From CAVYTF01 sp963771435 (lineage in GTDB: Bacteria; Bacteroidota; Bacteroidia; Chitinophagales; Chitinophagaceae): a stretch of DNA of 64,000 bases. The notes under the pieces were generated by a model. The model did no database searches. It was not told the DNA's origin and saw nothing but the letters and a program-made list of their open reading frames with translations. The position numbers and the translations under genes are program-made. The stretch spans positions 10,291 to 74,290 of the forward strand of contig CAVYTF010000016.1 of assembly GCA_963771435.1 (NCBI GenBank), written 5' to 3'. Shown piece after piece: positions 32,543 to 41,084 of the stretch; position 1 is the first letter of the stretch, and the number at the start of each line of letters is the position of its first letter.

Positions 32543-34090
32543 ATGGACAATGGTAACATAGCATATGAAGAAGTGGGTGATGCACTTAAGAAGGTGCCGA
32601 GTTACTGGCTTACGCGCTTTGTTATACTGAGGCTGCTGGGAGTGATATATGCCGTTGCTTTTCTTGTGCTTATAAACCAAGTGGTTCCGCTGATAGGGTC
32701 TGATGGGTTGCTGCCCGTAGGGAATTTTTTACAGCAAATTATTAAGGCGCTTGGTTCAACAGATACCGGGTTTATCCGACTGCCATCTATCTTTTGGTTC
32801 GGGCATTCGGATAGTGCACTGGTTGCGTGGGCTTGGATAGGGTTTGTGCTTTCGTGTGTTGTGGTTGCGGGGTATGCAAATGCGCCGTTGCTTACTGTGC
32901 TTTGGTTTCTTTATATGTCGTTTGTTCATGTGGGACAGGAATGGTATGGGTATGGGTGGGAAATTCAACTTTGCGAAACGGGGTTCCTAGCTATCTTTCT
33001 TTGCCCGCTGGTTGATATGCGCCCGTTCCCAAGGCGTGCACCGCCGGTTGTCATTATTGTGCTGTTTCGATGGCTTATCTTTAGAATTATGCTAGGCTCC
33101 GGGTTAATCAAGTTCCGCGGGGATGAAATATGGCGGAACGGGACGGCTCTTTATTATCATTTTGAAACACAACCGATACCCGGGCCGCTGAGCAGGTGGT
33201 TTCATTTTCTGCCACGTTGGTTATTAAAGATAGGTGTATGGTTCAATTTCATAGCTGAACTTGCTGCACCCCTGTTTGTTTTCTGGCCACGTGTTGGGCG
33301 GCATATTGCGGGGATAGTGATCGTGTTGTTTCAACTGGTTATTATCCTTAGCGGCAACTTATCGTTCCTGAACTGGCTAACTATTGTGCCTGCACTGGCT
33401 TGTTTTGATGATGGCTTTTGGTCTAGGCTGCTGCCGAGGGCGTTTGTTCGTAAGGCGAAGGTTGCTGAGGAATATGCGGAGCCATCGCGGCCTATGTTAA
33501 CCACCGCATGGGTGGTTGCTGTTGCCGTTGTATTGCTGAGTATTCAACCTGCACTGAATTTGCTTTCCGAAGGGCAGGTGATGAACACATCTTACGACCC
33601 ATTGGAACTGGTGAACACTTACGGGGCATTCGGTACTGTGGGGCAGGAACGCCCGAATGTGGTGTTTGAAGGAACGATGGATGAAGACTCCACCGACAGC
33701 GCGCACTGGAAACCCTATATTTATAAGGGCCTGCCTGTAGCGCTTGACAAAATGCCCCCTCAAATAGCTCCTTACCAACTGCATTTAGACTGGCAGATGT
33801 GGTTTGCTTCTATGGCGAACGCTGAGGATTATCCGTGGACGCTGAACCTTGTGTGGAAGTTACTGCATAACGACCCTAATGCCGTTGGGCTTTTTGCTGC
33901 GAACCCTTTTCCGGGAAAGCCACCGCGATATGTCAGGGCGGTGCTGTATAACTATAGGTTTGCAAAGCCGAGTAATGGAGAGGGTTTGTGGTGGAGGAGA
34001 GAGCGGGTGAGCTTTTGGTTGCCGGCTATGTCGGTTGATGACCCGAATTTGGTTGGTTTTCTGAAGAGGGAGGGGTGGATAAAGCCTTAG
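32543..34090 (+). CDS. Lipase maturation factor family protein
   Basis: A 515-residue membrane protein with about seven to eight helices, followed by a soluble C-terminal region (about 400-515). Conserved blocks include SDGLLPVGNFL, WYGYGWEIQLCETGFLA, LFRWLIFRIMLGSGLIKFRG and ALYYHFETQPIPGPLSRWFH, which are diagnostic for the LMF family (LMF1/LMF2 and bacterial relatives). The eukaryotic proteins assist lipase folding in the ER; the bacterial role is not established. A TTATTTTG -7-like box (32525-32532) just precedes ATG 32543, excluding in-frame starts further upstream. Confidence 0.88.
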   Translation: MDNGNIAYEEVGDALKKVPSYWLTRFVILRLLGVIYAVAFLVLINQVVPLIGSDGLLPVGNFLQQIIKALGSTDTGFIRLPSIFWFGHSDSALVAWAWIGFVLSCVVVAGYANAPLLTVLWFLYMSFVHVGQEWYGYGWEIQLCETGFLAIFLCPLVDMRPFPRRAPPVVIIVLFRWLIFRIMLGSGLIKFRGDEIWRNGTALYYHFETQPIPGPLSRWFHFLPRWLLKIGVWFNFIAELAAPLFVFWPRVGRHIAGIVIVLFQLVIILSGNLSFLNWLTIVPALACFDDGFWSRLLPRAFVRKAKVAEEYAEPSRPMLTTAWVVAVAVVLLSIQPALNLLSEGQVMNTSYDPLELVNTYGAFGTVGQERPNVVFEGTMDEDSTDSAHWKPYIYKGLPVALDKMPPQIAPYQLHLDWQMWFASMANAEDYPWTLNLVWKLLHNDPNAVGLFAANPFPGKPPRYVRAVLYNYRFAKPSNGEGLWWRRERVSFWLPAMSVDDPNLVGFLKREGWIKP

Positions 34091-34611
34091 GGCTAAATTA
34101 AGGTGGTAATAGGGTTGGGATAGGGTTAGCATGGCTTTACCATGCCTTCGGCTTGGCTTTGGGTGGGCATTAAGTGGGCTTGAGGTGGACATTGAGTGGG
34201 CTTTGGGTGGGAGTAAGGTCTCTATAAAGTCTCTATAAGGTCTCTATAAGGGTAGGAAAGTTGGAATTGGAAATGCGAAAAATGTGAGGTTGTTTGCAAT
34301 TTAGATTAAAGTTGGTTGGAGGCAAAATATTTGTTTGGGAAAAAATAAAAAGGAAAAATGTGTAATTGCACCGGTTGTTGTCTGTAAAGAATAAAGACTA
34401 TAATTCTGAAGAATTAATTTTTCACTGTTTCGAGGTGCGCTGCGCTAACACCCCGAAGAACTGAGAACTGGCAATATCGTATTACTACTATACCACTGTC
34501 TTTATTGAGCTTTTGTTGAAGTGCATATCAATCGTAGTCCTTGGTTTCGTGTGATAAGAATCAAGAGGGGCTAAAAAAAGAAAAATATTACCTTTATATC
34601 AACATTCGTTT
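34091..34611. other. Intergenic region with an 11-bp periodic array
   Basis: 521 bases. The first 170 are the G-rich 11-bp array; the rest is AT-rich with short inverted segments (CGAGGTGCGCTGCGC around 34430) and no supported ORF. The promoter of the following cyclophilin gene should lie near 34580-34605. Confidence 0.75.
34108..34261. repeat. Tandem array, period 11 bp, about 14 units
   Basis: Reading in steps of 11 from 34163: GTGGGCATTAA, GTGGGCTTGAG, GTGGACATTGA, GTGGGCTTTGG, GTGGGAGTAAG, GTCTCTATAAA, GTCTCTATAAG, GTCTCTATAAG. Weaker units extend left to 34108 (AATAGGGTTGG, GATAGGGTTAG, CATGGCTTTAC) in the same phase. Unit sequence changes along the array but the 11-bp step does not. 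Confidence 0.88.
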
Positions 34612-35193
34612 ATGCGATATTTTTGCCTGGCTATTGTTATAGTTTGTGTGTGTATTTCCTGCTCGCACAAAAAATATAAAAACCCCCATGTAGAAATACA
34701 GACAAGATATGGAGATATTGAAGTGGAACTTTATCCTGACAATGCCCCTAAAAGTGTGGCGGCTTTTTTATCGTATGTTGATTCCGGCTATTATAAAAAT
34801 GCTTCTTTTTACAGGGCTTTAAATGATGACAACCAGGTTACAGGGAGTGGTGGAATTGCAATATTACAAGGTGGCATATGGCAAACAAAACCGACGATAA
34901 AACCTGCCGGCATACCGCATGAAAGCACCTTGCAAACAAAACTGACGCATGAAAACGGGACTATTTCGCTTGCCCGGCAAGAGCCGGGAACAGCCAGCAC
35001 TGAATTCTTTATTTGCATCGGCGATCAAAAAGGTTTTGATCACGGTGGCTCTAATAATGCCGACGGGCAAGGCTATGCAGCATTTGGGAAGGTCGTAAAA
35101 GGCATGCACCTTATAAAACAATTTTATACACAACCTACCAATGGCGACCAGTTGCAACAACCAATTGAGATCTTAAATATTGTGCGGCTATAG
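34612..35193 (+). CDS. Cyclophilin-type peptidyl-prolyl isomerase, lipoprotein
   Basis: A 193-residue protein with a lipoprotein signal (MRYFCLAIVIVCVCISC, lipobox ISCS). The cyclophilin domain has the order TRYGDIEVELYPDNAPKSVAAF, FYRALND, GGIAILQGG, GTISLARQEPGTASTEFFI and GYAAFGKVVKGM. It is predicted to catalyse proline isomerisation in the periplasm or at the outer membrane. A paralogue with a cleavable signal lies at 54158 and a decayed copy at 55375. It stands alone. Confidence 0.92.
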   Translation: MRYFCLAIVIVCVCISCSHKKYKNPHVEIQTRYGDIEVELYPDNAPKSVAAFLSYVDSGYYKNASFYRALNDDNQVTGSGGIAILQGGIWQTKPTIKPAGIPHESTLQTKLTHENGTISLARQEPGTASTEFFICIGDQKGFDHGGSNNADGQGYAAFGKVVKGMHLIKQFYTQPTNGDQLQQPIEILNIVRL

Positions 35194-35254
35194 TTGATGT
35201 ACCTTACAAATAAATCAATATTTCTAACTTTATCTTTTAAAAACAAAATATATT

Positions 35255-35611
35255 ATGGCAACAGGAATTTCAGTAAAAGAACAGTCCGATGGGTTGATCA
35301 CTGATCTGATAAAATGGGCTACGGGCAAAGCACCGGTTGAAATAAGGTTTGTTGACCTCGATGACGATTGTTGTGCTGTTGTTACGATGTATGATTATAA
35401 GGGCGATAATGAACTTTCACTAAGACTGCACTTAGATGGCGTGTATGATGTGAATATTGGCTATTATGACGAAGATGACGAGTTTATAGAAACTGCAGAA
35501 CCCTTAAGCACCGGGCAAGAAGCAACGCTTCCGGAAAAGCTTAAAAAAGTAATGAAAAAAGTATTGGATGATGAAAGGGGGATGCGTGTGCCGGGGAGTG
35601 TGCTTGCGTGA
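35255..35611 (+). CDS. Acidic hypothetical protein
   Basis: A 118-residue soluble, acidic protein (several DD and DDE clusters: FVDLDDDCCAVV, YYDEDDEFIE) with alternating strand-like segments and a basic stretch near the end (KLKKVMKKVLDDERG). No signal peptide or membrane segment. I do not recognise the family. Codon use and an AT-rich leader with ATATT before the ATG are ordinary for the window. It is supported as a gene by its length and by clean intergenic space on both sides. Confidence 0.6.
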   Translation: MATGISVKEQSDGLITDLIKWATGKAPVEIRFVDLDDDCCAVVTMYDYKGDNELSLRLHLDGVYDVNIGYYDEDDEFIETAEPLSTGQEATLPEKLKKVMKKVLDDERGMRVPGSVLA

Positions 35612-35714
35612 TGGATAGATTTTTAGCGTTGCGAAAGATAGCGAATGATCAGTGGGGACAGAAACCAAGGCAGGGGGTAGCTTTTTAGAACAATAATTTC
35701 TTAATTTTACTATT

Positions 35715-35954
35715 ATGAACATACAAGAAATCATAAATGTTGATAATGATATTCTAGGAGGACAGCCTGTTTTTAAGGGAACACGGGTTCCTGTTGAAAG
35801 TTTGTTTGACCATTTAGAAGCGGGTGTGCCACTTGATGAATTTTTAGATGATTTTCCTACTGTTTCAAGAGATCAGGCAATTGCATTGTTAAATGCTGCC
35901 AGTAAGATCTTTGCTGCAAAAAATATAGAACAGGTGTATGCGACTGTTGCTTGA
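35715..35954 (+). CDS. DUF433 domain protein (antitoxin)
   Basis: A 79-residue protein with the DUF433 pattern ILGGQPVFKGTRVPVESLFDHLEAG (shown in part: GGQPVFKGTRVPV), LDEFLDDFPTVSRDQAIALL and a final helix. DUF433 proteins have a winged-helix-like fold and are usually encoded upstream of a DUF5615 PIN-like protein as a toxin-antitoxin-type pair. That arrangement is kept here: the next gene overlaps by 17 bases. The partner is truncated, so the pair is probably an orphaned antitoxin. Confidence 0.85.
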   Translation: MNIQEIINVDNDILGGQPVFKGTRVPVESLFDHLEAGVPLDEFLDDFPTVSRDQAIALLNAASKIFAAKNIEQVYATVA

Positions 35955-36153
35955 CGAGAACTTACCCAAAAGACTCAAACTTGATTTTGCTGAATACAAA
36001 ATCTTTACAGTTCGTGATAAAGGATGGAATGGCATAAAAAATGGGCATCTTATTGGCGGATGTCTACCAATTATTCCAGGCCGGCAAGCATTTTTTCGTA
36101 AGCTTTTAAAGGCAGCATTACACTTTGCTTTTCGCCTCTGCTGTTGGCGATGA
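35938..36153 (+). pseudogene. Truncated DUF5615 PIN-like protein
   Basis: The first 39-40 residues (MRLLLDENLPKRLKLDFAEY, FTVRDKGWNGIKNGHLI) match the N-terminus of DUF5615 PIN-like proteins, which are normally about 110-120 residues. From about 36053 the homology stops and the frame continues for 32 residues through the antisense of another gene fragment, ending at 36153. The second half of the fold, with the remaining acidic residues, is missing. Confidence 0.8.
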
Positions 36154-36169
36154 ATTGTGTTCCAATCAT
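36050..36169 (-). pseudogene. Remnant of a Phd/RelB-like antitoxin gene
   Basis: From ATG 36169 the frame reads MIGTQFIANSRGEKQSVMLP, then LKAYEKMLAGLE and a TAA at 36073-36071. This is the N-terminus of a common short antitoxin family (QFIxNxxGxKxxVxLPxKxYEKxL). Reading through the stop gives LVDIRQ and another stop at 36050; changing TAA to GAA would restore the usual LEELxDIR sequence. The homology ends exactly where the DUF5615 fragment ends on the other strand. No toxin partner remains. Confidence 0.65.
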
Positions 36170-36278
36170 AAAATATATTTATACTATAAATTAATAAAGA
36201 AGCCATAATATATACAAACGCCAAGATATACTCCCTGTCGTTTGTATTTTGCAAAGGGAGAATCTCTGCCAAATTGCT

Positions 36279-36833
36279 TTACGGCCTAGTCCATTCTTCT
36301 ACAGTCATAACGTCTGCCTGGCGGGGGAAGACCTTGGTGGTGAGGACACGGTGTACTTCTTCGTCGCCATCGGCACAGGCATCAGATAGTACAGTTATGC
36401 GGTAGTCTTTGTCTGCTGCTTCGCGCAGCGTTGACAGTACTACACCGCTGGTGGCAATACCGGTTAGTATGATGTGCTGAATGCCGAAAGCTCTTAAAAC
36501 AACTTCTAGGTCGCTGCCTGTAAAAGCGCTTACGCGGCGTTTGATAACGATGAGTTCGCCTGCCTGCGGCTCTAAGTCGGGATGAACTTTCATAAACTCG
36601 GCCATGTTCATGCCTGCAAACCTTTCTTTGCTGGCGCTGAAGCCTTTATTGTTCATGCTTATTTCCGGGGTGCCCTGACGGAAGCCTACAACAACATAGA
36701 TGATGGGTATCTTACTGCTGCGCGCGTGTGCGATGGCTTTGGCAACATTGGTTTTAACTACGGAGGCATCGGGAAGCATCGCAACTATGCCTACCTGCAT
36801 GTCCATTACAAGAAGGGCTGTGTTTTGTTCCAT
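36279..36833 (-). CDS. Isochorismatase-like cysteine hydrolase family protein
   Basis: A 184-residue soluble protein with the Rossmann-like isochorismatase fold: NTALLVMDMQVG (first catalytic Asp), VIKRRVSAFTGSDLEVVL (catalytic Lys region) and ITGIATSGVVLSTLREAAD. In characterised members the Cys nucleophile follows the cis-peptide in this last motif; here the position reads Val (ATSGVV), a variant seen in a subgroup. Catalysis by the usual cysteine mechanism is therefore doubtful. Single gene. Confidence 0.85.
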   Translation of the reverse strand: MEQNTALLVMDMQVGIVAMLPDASVVKTNVAKAIAHARSSKIPIIYVVVGFRQGTPEISMNNKGFSASKERFAGMNMAEFMKVHPDLEPQAGELIVIKRRVSAFTGSDLEVVLRAFGIQHIILTGIATSGVVLSTLREAADKDYRITVLSDACADGDEEVHRVLTTKVFPRQADVMTVEEWTRP

Positions 36834-36858
36834 TTTTAGTTTGTTTGTTATGGAAAGA

Positions 36859-37479
36859 TCAACCTCTTACCCCATACATTTTTTCTACGTCTTTTACAAT
36901 GGATTCGATGGCGCGGTCATCACCGTTGGGGTCGTAGTTTTGTTTGAGGCTGGAGCCGAAAAGAACGGCCACCGTTTGCCAGAAGGCCGCGTTGAAACTG
37001 CCTTTGTATTCATCAATAATTTCGTAGCAGTTGTTGCCCGTTTGGCGGTAAATTAATTTCATCAGCACTTTTCCCTGATAAACAGAAAGCTGGGTTATCT
37101 TATCTGCAAATTGGGTCTTGATGTCTTTCTCGCGTGCATGGATGATGGCTTTGCGTTTGGCTTTATCAGTTACACCGACAAGCTGTGCGTTGATCTGGTT
37201 TATAATGACAGAAGCTTTTACGGCATAAGGATAGGTAACATAAACGGCGTTTCGGAGACGAGTCCATTCAGCGTAATAACGGCGCTGTTTGGCGTTCATC
37301 CTGCCATAAATATATACATATGGGAGGAAAGAACAGGGAATGGTGTCTCCGTTGGCTCCAATACTTGCGTAGACTTTTATAGTATCATAGACACCATGTT
37401 TCTGCGCTACAGCTTTTTGGGCTGCAACAGAAAGCATTGCAATGAGAATAAAAGAAAGTATTTTTTTGAAGCGGAACAT
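36859..37479 (-). CDS. DUF4294 domain-containing exported protein
   Basis: A 206-residue protein with a signal peptide (FKKILSFILIAMLSVAAQKA, cleaved near VAQ). The core has DTIPCSFLPYVYIYGRMNAK, RRYYAEWTRLRNAVYVTYPYA, VLMKLIYRQTGNNCYEIIDE and GSFNAAFWQTVAVLFGSSLK. These blocks define DUF4294, a family restricted to Bacteroidota with no known function. The predicted location is the periplasm. Confidence 0.85.
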   Translation of the reverse strand: MFRFKKILSFILIAMLSVAAQKAVAQKHGVYDTIKVYASIGANGDTIPCSFLPYVYIYGRMNAKQRRYYAEWTRLRNAVYVTYPYAVKASVIINQINAQLVGVTDKAKRKAIIHAREKDIKTQFADKITQLSVYQGKVLMKLIYRQTGNNCYEIIDEYKGSFNAAFWQTVAVLFGSSLKQNYDPNGDDRAIESIVKDVEKMYGVRG

Positions 37480-37568
37480 TATAATGTAAAAATAAATAAA
37501 TATCTGTTCTATTAATGCTTTGAGGTCCGTTTAAATAACCGTTGGCACGTTATTCTTTTGAGAATTGT

Positions 37569-40025
37569 TTATTTAACGCTTAAACGATTTATTTTATTCC
37601 TGTAAAAAATACTCGTTACAAAGCCGATGACCATTATCATAACGCCGATCCATAGCAGGGTGATGAAGGGGAATTGGTAGACTTTTAAAGTAAGCAGGTC
37701 TGTGAGTACGCTGCTCTCTTTTACACCAATATCAAGCGTGCCGGTCTTGGTGTCTATCACTTTGTTGAAGCGGAGGATGAGGCTTTGGGCTATAACACTG
37801 TCAGAGAGGTTTCGGATGGTAGTGTCACGGATGGCCATGCCGGGGTTTGCTTCGTAGTGCCTGCCGTCTTTGGTTATAATTGTCATGTCCAGCATTAGGG
37901 ATGTTTCGCCGGGGGCAATAACTCTGTTTTCAACAGGTTTGTTTACATCAACCTTATTTAAGATGATGATGCCGTTAGAATAAAACAATGTGTCGCCAAC
38001 ACGTGCGCTTTCTTCGCGGAAAGTAGCGGTGTCGGTTTGTTCACTTTCCAGCCAGGATGTTACATAAGCAAAAATATCCCTGTCGAGGAAATGCTTTGAA
38101 TCGGGGTTTGGTGAGAAACCCTCATTGCCTTTGTTGTTTTTAATTACATCAGGATAAAGGTTGAAATTGTATTTGCCGTCCTTGCTTTTAAACTGAAGCT
38201 CAAAATACTTTTTATGGTTGTCGCTATTGAGGGTATCGCGAACATAGGTGACCATGTACTTGCCCATGTCTGTTGCGACGCCTTTGAACAAGGTGATGTT
38301 TTCAGCAGGGTTTTCTTTGCTGTCGCTTTTTAAAGTAGAGAAGCCCGTAGTGTTCCAGCTAAGCACTTCTTTTTTGCTGGAGGAAATGAGTATTGCCAGC
38401 AACACTATGCCAAAGCCAACATGCGCAATGGAAGCGCCTGCAGCCTTCATTTTCCCTTTCATACCCACCCAAATGTAGAAGCCATTTGCAATGATGGAGT
38501 AAACTGCAGCAAAAATGGCTACGTGGATGGCTGCCAGAAAGCCGTAACCCTTTTTATCAAAATTGATAGCGCCGAAAACGCTGATGGCAACAGAAATTAC
38601 AAGGGCTATCAAAGTAGGCAGCCATATTCTTTTCCTGAAGTAAGCGGATGGCGTGTCTTTGAATTTTAAGTATTGTGTGACGGCAGTTAATATGCCGATG
38701 ATGATGCAAATAAAGACCTGTATCTGGTTGTAAGAAAACTCCCTGTCGGCAGGGTCTGCTATCTTTGTGTTGAATATTTTATTGAAAACAGGCAAGGATG
38801 TTTGGGCTATAATAATGATGGCTGATAAAAAAATAACCAGCGACCCGATAAACATCCAGAACTCGCGGCTATAGCTGCTCTCTTCTTTTTTTATGGATGG
38901 AATATTCTTGTTTTCTTTTATAAAAAGTATAATAGCAGGAAAGAAAAAGATGAGTATAAAAAGCAGGAGTTGGGCTGTCATGTCCGCACCGGTGAATGCA
39001 TGAACAGATGAATCGCCAAGAATGCCGCTGCGTGTTAAAAAAGTGGAATATAAAGTAAGCACAAAAGAGAGGATGTAGAAAAGATAGACACTCTTTAAAG
39101 AATATTTTGTGCTGTTGTAAATAAGGTTCATGTGAAGGCCTGCAATTAGAATAAGCCATGGAACAAGGGAGGCATTTTCTACGGGATCCCATGCCCAATA
39201 ACCGCCGAAGGTGAGGCTTTCGTATGCCCAGGCAGCACCCATGGTAATGCCGGTACCTAGCACTGCGCCTGAAAAAGCAGCCCATGGCAACGCCTTTCTT
39301 GTCCATTCATGGTCTTTGTTCATTAAGCCTGCAAAAGCAAAGGAGAAGGGAACAATGGTGGATGCAAAACCTAAAAACAATACGGGTGGATGGATAACCA
39401 TCCAGTAGTTCTGCAAAAGCGCGTTTAACCCCGAACCATCTTTTAATAATGATAAATAATCAGAGCGGATATTGCCGGAAACGGCATCTATAAAGATAGG
39501 CGCGCGGTAGAGGGTGCCCTCATCACGCAGTAAAATAAACGGGTTGCTGCCGACCTTTTGCCCAAAGAAATAAATACCGATGATCATAGTAGCGAGGCAA
39601 AACTGGGCGAAGCTGATGACCGTCATTACGGGCGCTTCCCACTGTTTTGCGGTAGCAATTAATACACAGCCAAGCACACAATGCCAGAAGGTCCATAGCA
39701 GGAAACTCCCCTCCTGCCCTTCCCAAAGGCAACTGAAAATATACTGCACCTGCAGGGTTTTATCGCTATGCTCCCAGGCGTAATGGTACTCAAACAAATG
39801 ATTAGATAAAATATAATAAATGCAGCCAATGGTGGTGATAACGCAAACCGTTTCAATAAAGAATGCACCGCGTGCAAGCCGCAGCCAGCTTTGCTTTTCC
39901 GCGGGGAGGGTTGATTTGTTTGCTTTAAAAAAAGAGATGCTGGCAAAGAGCGAAACTACCAGCGAAAGAACTGCCGCAAAATGGCCAAGTTCGCCGGGTA
40001 ATAAGTGTTCGCCTGGATAATTCAT
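37569..40025 (-). CDS. ccmF: Cytochrome c biogenesis heme lyase CcmF/CcsA-type
   Basis: An 818-residue polytopic membrane protein (about 14 helices) that attaches heme to apocytochromes c. The tryptophan-rich heme-handling motif appears in GGYWAWDPVENASLVPWL (about residues 268-285). NYWMVIHPPVLFLGFAS and FLTRSGILGDSSVHAF are also typical of CcmF. A periplasmic beta-rich loop lies between about 560 and 780. ccmE lies 27 bases upstream on the same strand. Together they are part of a System I maturation pathway that would serve the diheme cytochrome at 13943. Confidence 0.93.
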   Translation of the reverse strand: MNYPGEHLLPGELGHFAAVLSLVVSLFASISFFKANKSTLPAEKQSWLRLARGAFFIETVCVITTIGCIYYILSNHLFEYHYAWEHSDKTLQVQYIFSCLWEGQEGSFLLWTFWHCVLGCVLIATAKQWEAPVMTVISFAQFCLATMIIGIYFFGQKVGSNPFILLRDEGTLYRAPIFIDAVSGNIRSDYLSLLKDGSGLNALLQNYWMVIHPPVLFLGFASTIVPFSFAFAGLMNKDHEWTRKALPWAAFSGAVLGTGITMGAAWAYESLTFGGYWAWDPVENASLVPWLILIAGLHMNLIYNSTKYSLKSVYLFYILSFVLTLYSTFLTRSGILGDSSVHAFTGADMTAQLLLFILIFFFPAIILFIKENKNIPSIKKEESSYSREFWMFIGSLVIFLSAIIIIAQTSLPVFNKIFNTKIADPADREFSYNQIQVFICIIIGILTAVTQYLKFKDTPSAYFRKRIWLPTLIALVISVAISVFGAINFDKKGYGFLAAIHVAIFAAVYSIIANGFYIWVGMKGKMKAAGASIAHVGFGIVLLAILISSSKKEVLSWNTTGFSTLKSDSKENPAENITLFKGVATDMGKYMVTYVRDTLNSDNHKKYFELQFKSKDGKYNFNLYPDVIKNNKGNEGFSPNPDSKHFLDRDIFAYVTSWLESEQTDTATFREESARVGDTLFYSNGIIILNKVDVNKPVENRVIAPGETSLMLDMTIITKDGRHYEANPGMAIRDTTIRNLSDSVIAQSLILRFNKVIDTKTGTLDIGVKESSVLTDLLTLKVYQFPFITLLWIGVMIMVIGFVTSIFYRNKINRLSVK

Positions 40026-40052
40026 TTTTGGTCAGTAGTCAGTGGTCAGTGG

Positions 40053-40470
40053 TCAGTATTTACCTGTTGTCTCTTTTAAAGCCTGTTTTGCAGCGTTCGG
40101 GTCGTCTTTGTATTTGGAAGGGCATTTTAATAATATCTCCTGGCAGTCAAACCGGCCATTCTCTACCCGCCCCATCAGCCCAAGCCTTTCGCTCTTGTCC
40201 ATGTCTGCCGGTTTGCCTTTGCGGTACACCACCTGTATCTTATTACCCAAAGTATCCATCGCCATAAAACTAAGGTAGTTCGGATCTTTTACAGGGTTAT
40301 ATTCTATGGGCTGGCTCTTGTCAATCTTTACGATAAGGTGCACATATTTGCCGGGTCGATCTTTCTGCTGAAGCAATGTTATCGTTGGTGGTAACATCGC
40401 CCATAAAACTGATGAGCACTGCGATGGAAGCAGCTATTAAAACCAGTGCAATAATGTGTATTGTTTTCAT
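40053..40470 (-). pseudogene. ccmE: Cytochrome c maturation heme chaperone CcmE, frameshifted
   Basis: From ATG 40470 the frame gives MKTIHIIALVLIAASIAVLI, a membrane anchor, then SFMGDVTTNDNIASA. Near 40361-40370 one extra base (or two missing) shifts the frame. The second frame continues DRPGKYVHLIVKIDKSQPIE, YNPVKDPNYLSFMAMD, KCPSKYKDD to the stop at 40053. Joined, the parts give a normal Bacteroidota CcmE of about 139 residues. These Bacteroidota forms lack the classical HxxxY heme-His motif region in recognisable form. Given intact ccmF, a sequence error or recent mutation is likely. Confidence 0.8.
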
Positions 40471-40555
40471 CTTTGAGCTTTCGGGTGCGAAGTTAATTGA
40501 AAAAAAATAGCGGCACAGTTGTTTGGTGCCGCCTTGTTTGAAATTGCCTGTTTGG

Positions 40556-40628
40556 AGCGGAAAACGGGACTCGAACCCGCGGCCTTCAGTTTGGGAAACT
40601 GATGCTCTACCAACTGAGCTATTTCCGC
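40556..40628 (-). tRNA. tRNA-Gly (anticodon CCC)
   Basis: 73 nt on the minus strand. Acceptor stem GCGGAAA/TTTCCGC with discriminator T, a D arm GCTCAGTTGGTAGAGC, an anticodon stem TCAGT/ACTGA with loop TTCCCAA, and a T arm GCGGGTTCGAGTCCCGT. The anticodon is CCC. CCA is not encoded. Confidence 0.93.
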
Positions 40629-40707
40629 ATAAGGTGCAAAATAAAGGAATAATGCGCAGATTGCTGATGTGGGAATGTCGGATGTCGGATGTCAGACATC
40701 AGCACTT

Positions 40708-41019
40708 TCACATCGTCAATTCCTCAAAAGCGCCCCTCAGTTCGCCATAGGCATGGTTATCCTGCGCTTTTTTTGCGGCGGCCATGCCTTTTTCGTACCA
40801 GTTTATGGCGGCGTCTGTTTCGCCATTACGCTCCAGCAGCTTTGCAAGGTGGTAATAAGAACCTATATAGTTGGGATTTTCGTTCAATATATTTTCAAAT
40901 AAGGCCTTTGCCTGTGCGTCATCCCCCACTTTTACATATTCCAAAGCAAGGGCGTGCCGGAGGAAGTTATCTGAGGGTGTTGCCTGTAAAAACTCTTTCA
41001 GCTTTGCTATCCTGTCCAT
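40708..41019 (-). CDS. Small TPR protein
   Basis: A 103-residue soluble protein with two to three TPR motifs: NFLRHALALEYVKVGDDAQA, PNYIGSYYHLAKLLERNGET and DAAINWYEKGMAAAKKAQ. The alternating Ala/Gly/Tyr pattern and 34-residue spacing are clear. It is probably a protein-protein interaction scaffold; the partner is unknown. It lies alone between the tRNA-Gly gene and the S1/P1 nuclease gene. Confidence 0.82.
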   Translation of the reverse strand: MDRIAKLKEFLQATPSDNFLRHALALEYVKVGDDAQAKALFENILNENPNYIGSYYHLAKLLERNGETDAAINWYEKGMAAAKKAQDNHAYGELRGAFEELTM

Positions 41020-41084
41020 TTTTCAAAGATAGTTTTTCCTGCTATAAGCCGGTAATTGCTGGAATTGGACACCCTGAAGATGAT

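Noticed and set aside
36279..36833. Active isochorismatase
   Set aside because: The usual nucleophilic cysteine position reads valine, so only the fold family is called.
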